From Ruegeria sp. R14_0 (lineage in GTDB: Bacteria > Pseudomonadota > Alphaproteobacteria > Rhodobacterales > Rhodobacteraceae), in contig NZ_JAGHRC010000006.1 in the NCBI RefSeq assembly GCF_017743975.1, forward strand, positions 124,001-188,000: a stretch of 64,000 nucleotides of DNA, in the 5' to 3' direction. Position 1 is the first letter of the stretch, and each line of letters starts with the position of its first letter. The notes under the pieces were generated by a model that worked only from the letters and a program-made list of their open reading frames with translations, was not told where the DNA came from and did not search any database. Shown piece by piece: positions 45,146 to 52,761 of this stretch. Both the position numbers and the translations under genes were made by a program.

Positions 45146-47197
45146 ATGATGCTTCAGTTCGAAAGCGTGGTTGCAACAGGGAGCGCAGCGCTCGATTCAG
45201 GTATCCGTGATACGGCTTTAAAAACGTTTAACGGTGCCACGTATCTGTACAGTTTGACCGGCCCCGGCGGTGGAGTTGCGGTTTGGAAGCTTGTTGACGG
45301 CGCTGTTCCGCAATTGGTGGATACCGAGTACTTCAGTGGCACGATCGCATTTCAGGTGGGCGATATGGGTGTGCCGATTTCCGTTGGTGGCAATGACCAG
45401 CTTGTTCTGGACATCGACACTGCAAACGGGCTTGTCGGGTATGCATTGAACCCCGACGGAACGGTTGGGACCTTGCGTGAAACCGGGACTTTGACGGGCG
45501 GGGGCGATATCTCTGCCTTGGTTGAGCTGTCGACCGGTTCGGGTCGTATTCTCATGTTGTCGCACGAAGATACCGGTCGGATCGCGACTTATAAGGTGAA
45601 CGGAGACGGTTCGCTGACATCCTCTGGTGTCATCCTGGCACAAGCCGATTCGATGCAAGGCTTAAGGGTCGGATCGGACAACTTCGTCATTGCAACGGAC
45701 GGCGTGCGCAACACCGTTGCGACCTATCGCGTTGACGGATCGACGGGCACCATAGCCGTGGTGGATAACTCTGAGGCGCTGTCGACGCTGGGGATTGCCG
45801 TGCCGACGGCGGTTGAGGTGATACAGGCGTACGGAAGATCATGGATTGTGATTGCCGGGGCCGAAAGCAATTCGCTCAGTGTGATGGAGCTGGGCAGTGA
45901 TGGTCGCCTGATCCCAACGGACCATGTGCTGGATTCCCTGCATACCCGTTTTGAATCGGTTCAGGATCTTTCGGTTGTCGAAGTGGATGGTCGTGTTCTG
46001 GTCGTGGCGGGCGGCGGCGACGATGGGATAACTCTGTTTACCATGACGCCTAATGGGCAGTTGGTGTATTTGGACAGCATTGCCGACACGCTTCAGAGCG
46101 GCCTGCAAAATGTCGAGGCTTTCAGCGTCGCGCATGTTGGCGATGAATTGCAGATCCTCGTGGCGTCGCAGCAGGACGCGGGCCTGACTCAGTTGACCGT
46201 TGATGTCTCGGAAATGGGGGTCGTGCGCAGCGGGTTTGGCTCTGTCAGCGGGACGTCCGGCGACGATATGCTAAGCGGCAGCATCCTTCCAACAACACTG
46301 ATTGGTGGGGCCGGTGATGACATTCTGATTGCCGGGCAAGCCGCCACCACGATGACCGGAGGGGCAGGGGCGGATATCTTTGTCATGCAATACAAAACCG
46401 AGCCGGTCACAATCACTGACTTTCAAGCCGGGGTCGACCGGTTGGACCTGTTTGATTACCCACTGGTCAGAACGCCTGCACAGTTGACGTTCACCCCAAC
46501 GGCGCAGGGTGCCCGGATCGAGTACCTGAACGAAACGATTCACGTTTTTTCAGCCTCGGGCGGTTCTCTAAGCAGCGCACAGGTTTTTGGCTCGGGATTT
46601 GGCGGCCCTGATCACATTCCCGTCGATTTCGGTGATTTTGGCGGCCTTGAACCGGATAGTTCGGACGGCGTTCAGGGCGCGGTTTCGATCAACTCCGAGA
46701 CCGCGAACGCCAGTCTCACGGATGCCCAGATCAGGTTCACCCCCACTGGGGGTGCCACCGTCACCGCGCGCGCAGACAGTGACGGGCGATTTGATCTCGA
46801 CTTGCCCTCTGGCCGCTTTGAGGGCGAATTTGATGTGATCAAGTCCTACTCGACCGCCAGCAAGGACATAAATGCGCTGGATGCGCTGCAGGTCTTGCGG
46901 ATTGCGGTCGGACTGGACCCAACCTGGGGGCCCGCATCGCCGGAAAACCTGATCGCCGCGGACATCAACCGTGACGGCACGGTGAACGCGTTGGATGCGT
47001 TGTCGATCCTGCAAGTGGCCGTTGGTCAGCCAACAGCGGCACAGCCGGAATGGGTCTTCATTGATGCGAACGCCGACCTGTCGGAGATTACGCGCAACAA
47101 CGTGTCATACAACACCGGTGCCGATGTGGTGGCCCTGGATGGCGTCATCACTGTCGACATGACATCAATCCTGCTAGGAAACCTCGAAGCCCCCTGA
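45146..47197 (+). CDS. Beta-propeller/RTX protein with carboxypeptidase-like and dockerin-like domains
   Basis: The 683-residue protein has no signal peptide. Residues 1-355 contain repeated units of about 50 residues (pattern ...VATYRVDGSTGTI..., ...LFTMTPNGQLVY...) of a lactonase-like beta propeller. Residues 369-412 hold three RTX-type calcium repeats (GTSGDDMLSG, GGAGDDILIAG, GGAGADIFVMQ), followed by a serralysin-like segment (TDFQAGVDRLDLFDYP). Residues 508-565 look like a carboxypeptidase-regulatory fold, and 572-628 are two dockerin-type loops (KDINALDALQVL and DINRDGTVNALDALSILQ); a third degenerate loop is near 665-680. The gene is divergent from the adhesin and convergent with a type I secretion pair, so it is probably a type I cargo. 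Confidence 0.82.
   Translation: MMLQFESVVATGSAALDSGIRDTALKTFNGATYLYSLTGPGGGVAVWKLVDGAVPQLVDTEYFSGTIAFQVGDMGVPISVGGNDQLVLDIDTANGLVGYALNPDGTVGTLRETGTLTGGGDISALVELSTGSGRILMLSHEDTGRIATYKVNGDGSLTSSGVILAQADSMQGLRVGSDNFVIATDGVRNTVATYRVDGSTGTIAVVDNSEALSTLGIAVPTAVEVIQAYGRSWIVIAGAESNSLSVMELGSDGRLIPTDHVLDSLHTRFESVQDLSVVEVDGRVLVVAGGGDDGITLFTMTPNGQLVYLDSIADTLQSGLQNVEAFSVAHVGDELQILVASQQDAGLTQLTVDVSEMGVVRSGFGSVSGTSGDDMLSGSILPTTLIGGAGDDILIAGQAATTMTGGAGADIFVMQYKTEPVTITDFQAGVDRLDLFDYPLVRTPAQLTFTPTAQGARIEYLNETIHVFSASGGSLSSAQVFGSGFGGPDHIPVDFGDFGGLEPDSSDGVQGAVSINSETANASLTDAQIRFTPTGGATVTARADSDGRFDLDLPSGRFEGEFDVIKSYSTASKDINALDALQVLRIAVGLDPTWGPASPENLIAADINRDGTVNALDALSILQVAVGQPTAAQPEWVFIDANADLSEITRNNVSYNTGADVVALDGVITVDMTSILLGNLEAP
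46859..47029 (+). other. Dockerin-like duplicated calcium loops
   Basis: Residues 572-628 of the propeller protein hold two copies of the dockerin F-hand, each followed by a helix with the pattern NALDALxxLQVAVG. The second loop, DINRDGTVNALD, keeps the calcium-binding Asp/Asn positions; the first is shorter (KDINALDAL). Confidence 0.7.
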
Positions 47198-47211
47198 CGC
47201 GGGCGGGGCAA

Positions 47212-48528
47212 TCATTCCCGGAAAGCGCGGTTGAAGTAGTCCGCCAAAGGCTTCACGAGGTACGAAAGCGGTGTTCGCTCATCCGTTTTGATCAGCGTCT
47301 CAACCGGCATGCCAGGCAGCAGTTCCTGACCGTTCAAACGTTCGACCTGGCCTTCTTGTGGTACAACCTCGGCGCGATAAAATGTCTGGCCCGTGTTATC
47401 ATCCGTGAAGGTGTCCGCCGAGACAGTAATGACCTGCCCGTCAATCTCAGGAGTTTCACGTTGGTTGAACGCGGGAAACCGCAACAAGACCGGCTGGCCC
47501 ACATGCAACTGGTCTACGTGAATCGCATCAACCCGGGCCGCGACCAGCAAGGGTGTGTCCTGTGGCACGAGATACATCATGGGTTCCGCAGGCTGTATCA
47601 CCGACTGCAGCGCGAAGACCTGGCTGCCATAGACCGTGCCAGAAACCGGTGCGCGAATATCCAGTCGGGACAGGCGTGTGTCCAAGGACAGGCGACGTTC
47701 AGCCAGCTCTGAAATCTGCGATTGAATATCCCGCAGGGTCGAGATCGCCTCTTCCCGTCGGGTTGCTTCCAGTTCCACAATCGCAATCTCGGTTCCCGAA
47801 ATTTGTCCTTTCAGACGCGCAACGGCAGCTTCCAGGCGGCCAATGTCGCCGGTCAGGCTGGCCTCTTCGCGCAGCAGGGCCGACACGCGGCTTGCCTGTG
47901 TGAGGCCGCGCTGAAACAGGCTTTGTTGGTCTTCCAGCTCTTCCTGAATCAACTCGACTTGACGGCGCAGCGAGACGAGCTGCGCCTCAGTTCCGGCAAT
48001 TTCGCTTTCGATCTGAATGGTTTGTTTGCTCAGCTGTTCCGTTTGCTGGTTTAACGTGTTCAGGCGCGCCTCGAACAGACGCTGTTGACCGGCAATCAAA
48101 TCAGGGTCGATGTTTTCCTGTTGCTGAATCTCGGCCAGTTGAATGGCCAGCGATTCCGCATCCGCACCATCGCGTTCAGCCTCGAGCCGGGCCCGACGGG
48201 CCAGCAGCTCGAACAGCTGCGCTTCGACGATGGTTTTTTCGGAAGACAAGAACGTGTCGTCCAGCCGTAACAGCAGATCGCCATTGCTGACAGCATCACC
48301 GTCCCGCACGTAGATTTCGCCGACAACACCGCCGTCGGGATGCTCGATCACCTGGCGGTTGCTTTCAACTTCAATAATGCCCTGTGAGACGATCGCGCCG
48401 GCCAGCCGAGTCTTAACCGCCCAAAGGCCCAAGCCGCCGACAAGAATACCCAAGGCCAGGAAGCCCACCAAAGCGGGGATCGTGATGCGCCATACTTGGC
48501 GCGGAGTTTTTGCCGCTGTGTCCTGCAT
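47212..48528 (-). CDS. HlyD-family type I secretion adaptor (second system)
   Basis: The 438-residue adaptor has one TM helix (about 13-38, ITIPALVGFLALGILVGGLG), the lipoyl-like VESNRQVIEHPDGGVVGEI and VRDGDAVSNGDLLLRLDD segments, a long coiled coil (about 95-290, rich in Gln/Glu/Leu), and the PrtE/AprE-type C-terminus (EVVPQEGQVERL, LPGMPVETLIKT). It overlaps the exporter gene by 1 bp and ends 14 bp from the convergent propeller gene. It pairs with the exporter at 48528. It has no dedicated TolC gene and must borrow one. Confidence 0.94.
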   Translation of the reverse strand: MQDTAAKTPRQVWRITIPALVGFLALGILVGGLGLWAVKTRLAGAIVSQGIIEVESNRQVIEHPDGGVVGEIYVRDGDAVSNGDLLLRLDDTFLSSEKTIVEAQLFELLARRARLEAERDGADAESLAIQLAEIQQQENIDPDLIAGQQRLFEARLNTLNQQTEQLSKQTIQIESEIAGTEAQLVSLRRQVELIQEELEDQQSLFQRGLTQASRVSALLREEASLTGDIGRLEAAVARLKGQISGTEIAIVELEATRREEAISTLRDIQSQISELAERRLSLDTRLSRLDIRAPVSGTVYGSQVFALQSVIQPAEPMMYLVPQDTPLLVAARVDAIHVDQLHVGQPVLLRFPAFNQRETPEIDGQVITVSADTFTDDNTGQTFYRAEVVPQEGQVERLNGQELLPGMPVETLIKTDERTPLSYLVKPLADYFNRAFRE

Positions 48529-50300
48529 CAGTTGCTAGCCTTGCTGAGATTGCGCTTGATCGACCCTGCGTTTTGCACGACCGCACCCAACACTTCGTCC
48601 CGCGGTCCGGCCTTTACCACCTGACCGCGCTCGACAACCACGAGGTCGTCACATTCTGAGATGGCCTGAGGCCGGTGGGTCATGATAATCGCAGATCTGC
48701 CCTCGGCCTTGAGCCCGCGGATCGCGGCGTTCAACGCCTCGGTCCCATCCGCATCCAGTGCCGAGTTTGGTTCATCCAGGATCAACAGGACCGGGCTTCC
48801 ATACAAGGCGCGCGCCAGGGCGATCCGTTGTTTCTGCCCACCAGATAGTTGACTGTCATTGCCTTCAAGAATGGTGTCATACCCTTTTTCCAGCGTCAGG
48901 ATCAGATCATGTGCGTTGGCTTTCTTAGCAGCTGCAACAACCGCGTTGGGATCGGGGTCTTCGGACATACGCGCGATGTTTTCCGTGACAGTTCCGTTGA
49001 ACAGGGTGACCTCTTGCGGCAGGTATCCTATATGCTGACCCAGATCGGTCGCGTCATATTGATCCAGAGTTGCGCCGCCTAGGCGGATCTCACCCGCGGC
49101 TGGCTTCCAAATGCCCAACAGCGCCTTTGCCAGCGTGGATTTTCCCGACCCGCTTTTGCCGATAACACCAAGCGCGCGTCCTGGCGTAAGCTCGAGCGAG
49201 ACATTGCGCAAAGTCGGAGCCTCAGCGCCGGGTGGGATCACCGTCACACCCTTGGCGGTCAGTTGGGCCGCGGGCGCAGGTAGTTTGGTTCGGGGCATCT
49301 CGGGCGGGGTGGCATCAAGGAACCGGTTCAGTGACGTCCACGCGGTTCGCGCGCGTTCAACGACGCCCCATTGTCCTACGACCTGCTCAACCGGTGCCAA
49401 CGCCCGCCCCAGCAGGATCGAGCCTGCAATCATCGCGCCGGGGGTCAGCTCGTTGCGCAAGACAAGCAAGGCACCAAGCGCCAACATCGCAGATTGCAGG
49501 AACAGTCGAAGTGACTTGGTCACAGACGTGAAGCTGCCAGTCCAGTCACTCGCGGCGATTGTTTGTTGCAAAGCGTTTGTGCGCTGCCTTTGCCACCGCC
49601 GGGTAATATCTTCTTGCATCCCTTGTGCCCGGACGACCTCGGCAGCTTGTCTTGCATGTTCCGAGAAGTTGTTGGCCTTGGCGGACGCGGATTGTGCCAA
49701 AGCGACTTTACGGCGTGTCAGCACCTGGTTGAGCAGGGCTATGACCACCAAAAGCGAACCACCCGCGACGGCCAGCCAACCCAGAAGAGGATGAAAGAGA
49801 AAGATGGCGGCAACAAAAACCGGCGTCCAGGGGATATCCATGACTGCCAGCAGCACCGGAGACGAACATAGGTTCTGAATCGACTCGAGATCTCGCAGCG
49901 CCGTTGCGGGGGCGGCACGAGCGCGCGGGTGCAGCGACCGACGCAAGGTTGCGTCGAATACGCGTTCGTCCAGCTGTGTTTGAAACCGCGCGCCAAACCG
50001 CGCGACAATCCGGCCGCGCGCAAAATCGAGCATTGCCATCAGGCCGTACAGCAGCGCCACCAACAGGAACAGCGCCGCCAGAGTTTCTACAGCCCGTGAC
50101 CCCAGAACGCGATCATAGACCTGCAGCATGAACAGCGGACCGGTCAGCATGAGCAAATTGACAAAGATACTGAACAGAAATGCCAGCGCCAGGAATGTGA
50201 TCCCCTGATTGCGCGCGGATTGCATTTCACGTCGAGGCTGCGCGGCCATGCGGTTCTCAGTGTTCACGAACAAGGGCTTTCGTATTTGTTGTTCCGGCAT
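48528..50300 (-). CDS. Type I secretion ABC exporter (PrtD/AprD type)
   Basis: The 590-residue exporter has no C39-like domain. It has a TM domain of about six helices (residues 30-330, beginning FLALAFLFSIFVNLLMLTG, with LTGPLFMLQVYDRVLGSRA typical of PrtD) and an ATPase with Walker A GKSGSGKST, signature LSGGQ, Walker B LLILDEPNSALD and switch His in MTHR. Start 50300 lacks a good ribosome binding site; an ATG 17 codons in (50249) is possible. PrtD-type exporters carry RTX proteins with C-terminal signals, so the propeller/RTX protein is the likely cargo. It is divergent from the GlxA-type regulator. Confidence 0.93.
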   Translation of the reverse strand: MPEQQIRKPLFVNTENRMAAQPRREMQSARNQGITFLALAFLFSIFVNLLMLTGPLFMLQVYDRVLGSRAVETLAALFLLVALLYGLMAMLDFARGRIVARFGARFQTQLDERVFDATLRRSLHPRARAAPATALRDLESIQNLCSSPVLLAVMDIPWTPVFVAAIFLFHPLLGWLAVAGGSLLVVIALLNQVLTRRKVALAQSASAKANNFSEHARQAAEVVRAQGMQEDITRRWQRQRTNALQQTIAASDWTGSFTSVTKSLRLFLQSAMLALGALLVLRNELTPGAMIAGSILLGRALAPVEQVVGQWGVVERARTAWTSLNRFLDATPPEMPRTKLPAPAAQLTAKGVTVIPPGAEAPTLRNVSLELTPGRALGVIGKSGSGKSTLAKALLGIWKPAAGEIRLGGATLDQYDATDLGQHIGYLPQEVTLFNGTVTENIARMSEDPDPNAVVAAAKKANAHDLILTLEKGYDTILEGNDSQLSGGQKQRIALARALYGSPVLLILDEPNSALDADGTEALNAAIRGLKAEGRSAIIMTHRPQAISECDDLVVVERGQVVKAGPRDEVLGAVVQNAGSIKRNLSKASN

Positions 50301-50301
50301 T

Positions 50302-50315
50302 GAATGCGTGCATTC
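50302..50315. promoter_or_regulatory. Palindrome upstream of the second type I exporter
   Basis: GAATGC-GT-GCATTC is a perfect inverted repeat directly before the start codon of the exporter gene, in the divergent region with the GlxA-type regulator. A repressor bound here would block exporter translation or transcription start. Inferred from symmetry only. Confidence 0.3.
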
Positions 50316-50473
50316 GGCGGCATCCTAAACGGATGCTCCAGTGGTGGAAATGCACCTTTTTCCGGATTGTCCATATGTCGCCGACGCGGTTTCACGTTTG
50401 GCACCCAACTTGCGCGAACAGGACAAAAGTTATTTTGTTGACCCGGACTATCTTCGGACAAGGCCCATGCCAA

Positions 50474-51484
50474 ATGGAACGTGACGCAGACCCCGTTACC
50501 CGAGTGCTTGTGGTCGTCGCGCCCAGCTTCAACATGGCGGCGACGATGGGGTTCATCGATCCTTTTCGCGCGGCCAACTATTTGGACGGAAAGCCGTATT
50601 TCAAATGGGATTTCGCATCAGAAACGGGTGGCCCCTGTGTCGCCAGCAACGGGGCCGAGATTGCCACCGTTGCTCTGAGTGACGTTCCTTCGGCGGATAT
50701 CGTGATCGTATCCACAAGCTGGACACCGGAAAAGCACGTGACCCAAAAAACCGAAAACGCTTTGCGGCACTGGGCCCGAAGCGGTGCGACTTTGGGGGCT
50801 CTGGATACCGGAGCGTTTATTCTGGCTCAGGCCGGATTGTTGAAGGGGCACAGAGCGACGGTTCATTACGAGCATATCGATGCTTTTCAGGAACTATATC
50901 CGGATGTCGAAGTGGTCGAGAATCTGTTCGTGCTGGACGGCAATCGCATCTCGTGTTGTGGCGGAAGTGCTGCGGTGGACTTCGGCTTGCAGATTGTTCA
51001 GGGCATCTATGGAAGTGCTTTGGCGAATGCGGCAGCCAGATATGTCTTTCATGACCGCCTCAGAGGACCATCCGAGATGCAGCAACCACAAGGCAGCGAG
51101 CCTTTGGGCACGACGGTTCCCGCCAAGTTGAGGGCCGCTATCCAGGCGATGGAGGCCAATCTGGAAGAGCCTGTGCCCGTCCCGGAGATTTGCAGGAAGG
51201 TCGGCATATCGCATCGGCAGTTGGATCGTTTGTTTTCAACATTCATCAAGAAAACGCCTGCGCTCTATTATCGCGATATCCGGTTGGACAGGGCGCGGGG
51301 GTTGGTGACGCAGACCGAGTTACCAATAGCTGAGGTCGCAATGGCATCTGGATTCGCCAGCCAGGTGCATTTCAGCCGCGCTTACAAACAACGGTTTGGC
51401 CTTCCGCCAAGTCGTGACCGGATTGAAGGTCGCGTTCCGTTTGAATTCCGGGCATGGCCGATGCACCGCAAGCCTGCGAGTTGA
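50474..51484 (+). CDS. GlxA-family transcriptional regulator (DJ-1/PfpI plus AraC domain)
   Basis: ATG at 50474 (MERDADPVTRVLVVVAPSFN) is chosen because the conserved DJ-1/PfpI-like domain begins here; the frame extends 58 codons upstream without resemblance. The 336-residue protein has an amidotransferase-like effector domain (about 10-190, with GATLGALDTGAFILAQAGLL and RISCCGGSAAVDFGL) and an AraC-type DNA-binding domain (about 225-325, two helix-turn-helix motifs, the second being IAEVAMASGFASQVHFSRAY). Regulators of this architecture (GbdR, CdhR) control glycine betaine and carnitine catabolism, which fits the downstream operon. It precedes the operon on the same strand by 137 bp. Confidence 0.9.
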   Translation: MERDADPVTRVLVVVAPSFNMAATMGFIDPFRAANYLDGKPYFKWDFASETGGPCVASNGAEIATVALSDVPSADIVIVSTSWTPEKHVTQKTENALRHWARSGATLGALDTGAFILAQAGLLKGHRATVHYEHIDAFQELYPDVEVVENLFVLDGNRISCCGGSAAVDFGLQIVQGIYGSALANAAARYVFHDRLRGPSEMQQPQGSEPLGTTVPAKLRAAIQAMEANLEEPVPVPEICRKVGISHRQLDRLFSTFIKKTPALYYRDIRLDRARGLVTQTELPIAEVAMASGFASQVHFSRAYKQRFGLPPSRDRIEGRVPFEFRAWPMHRKPAS

Positions 51485-51503
51485 AGTCCTGACTTCGCTA
51501 ATT

Positions 51504-51532
51504 GGCGAAAAAAATCAAATCCGAGGCGAAAA
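51504..51532. promoter_or_regulatory. Direct repeat, candidate AraC/GlxA activator site
   Basis: Two copies of GGCGAAAA start 21 bp apart (51504 and 51525), two helical turns, in the promoter region of the catabolic operon. The left copy is also part of the small dyad TTCGC-TAATTG-GCGAA. AraC-family activators usually bind such direct repeats upstream of their target promoter. Confidence 0.45.
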
Positions 51533-51621
51533 TAGTTCTGAAATCCCGCCCGATTGCTAGGATTATTTCGTCCACTAGCCAGCAATGGGTCATTGCCTGA
51601 CCCCGAGTTGTGGAGTTTCCA

Positions 51622-52761
51622 ATGAGCGAGCTGCCGTCCAAAGAACAATTCAAGCGGATATCCGATGGTTTCAGCCCGGATCCTTTCAACACGAGCTCAC
51701 TAAAGGCCGAAGCCTATGTCGATCCAGCTTGGCATCAGGTGGATTTGAATGAAATCATTGCAAAAACGTGGCAATGGGTCTGCCACGTTGAAAAGCTGCG
51801 CACGCCTGGTTCCTATTTCACGGTTGAGATTGCGGGCCGCCCTATCGCCGTAGTGCGCGATCGTGAAGGCGAGTTGCGCGCCTTTTACAACGTCTGCAAA
51901 CACCGTGCGCATCACTTGCTGACCGGTGAGGGCGAGACAACGCGCATCATGTGCCCCTACCACGCTTGGGTATACAAGCTGGACGGCCAGTTGGTTCGTG
52001 CGCCGGAAACTGAGAACTTATCAGACTTTGACACCAGGGATATCTGCCTGGATCAGGTTCAGGTGGAAGAGTTTGCAGGCTTTGTCTTCGTCAACCTCGA
52101 CCCATCGGCGCGCCCATTGCGAGAGATGTCTGGTGATCTCGAAACCGAGATTCGCCACTGGGCCCCGGACATCGAAAATCTGACCTTCGGCCATCGACTG
52201 GCCTATGACATCAAGTCCAACTGGAAGAACGTCGTCGACAATTTTCTGGAATGCTATCACTGCCCAACCGCGCATAAGGATTTCTGTGATCTGGTCGATA
52301 TGGACACCTATAAGGTGACCACATACGGCATTTACTCCAGCCATATGGCCGAGGCGGGCAAGGGTGCGAACACCGCCTATGATGTGTCAAATGCGACCGT
52401 GCGCACCCATGCGGTCTGGTGGCTGTGGCCCACGACCTGCCTTATGCGTTATCCGGGCCGGTCCTCGATGATCGTTCTGAACATCATCCCCGTTGGCCCC
52501 GACCGGACGCTTGAGACCTACGATTTCTTCCTCGAGACCCCCGAGCCGGACGAAGCCGAGCTTGAGGCCATCCGGTATCTGGATGAGGTTCTGCAGCGCG
52601 AAGACATCGACATCGTCGAAAGCGTTCAGCGCGGGATGAGCACGCCAGCCTTCACCCAGGGCCGGATTGTGCATGATCCGAACGGCTCGGGCAAATCCGA
52701 ACATGCGGTGCATCACTTCCACGGGCTGGTTCTGGATGCTTACGCAAAGGCTGCTCCGTGA
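51622..52761 (+). CDS. Rieske non-haem iron oxygenase alpha subunit, quaternary-amine type (CntA/GbcA-like)
   Basis: ATG at 51622 has TGGAG 6 nt upstream; a GTG at 51610 is less likely. The 379-residue protein has a Rieske 2Fe-2S domain (C92, H94, C111, H114 in CKHRAHHL and CPYHAW) and a mononuclear iron site in NFLECYHCPTAH (His213, His218). The bridging residue is Glu210, where most Rieske oxygenases have Asp; carnitine oxygenase CntA and glycine betaine/stachydrine demethylases carry Glu here. The late VESVQRGMSTPAF and SEHAVHHFH segments match the same branch. It probably opens a quaternary ammonium compound by oxidation. No reductase subunit gene is in this operon. Confidence 0.87.
   Translation: MSELPSKEQFKRISDGFSPDPFNTSSLKAEAYVDPAWHQVDLNEIIAKTWQWVCHVEKLRTPGSYFTVEIAGRPIAVVRDREGELRAFYNVCKHRAHHLLTGEGETTRIMCPYHAWVYKLDGQLVRAPETENLSDFDTRDICLDQVQVEEFAGFVFVNLDPSARPLREMSGDLETEIRHWAPDIENLTFGHRLAYDIKSNWKNVVDNFLECYHCPTAHKDFCDLVDMDTYKVTTYGIYSSHMAEAGKGANTAYDVSNATVRTHAVWWLWPTTCLMRYPGRSSMIVLNIIPVGPDRTLETYDFFLETPEPDEAELEAIRYLDEVLQREDIDIVESVQRGMSTPAFTQGRIVHDPNGSGKSEHAVHHFHGLVLDAYAKAAP

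Noticed and set aside
51495..51512. Terminator after the GlxA-type regulator
   Set aside because: The small stem TTCGC/GCGAA is followed by A, not T, on the coding strand, so it does not work as a terminator for that gene.
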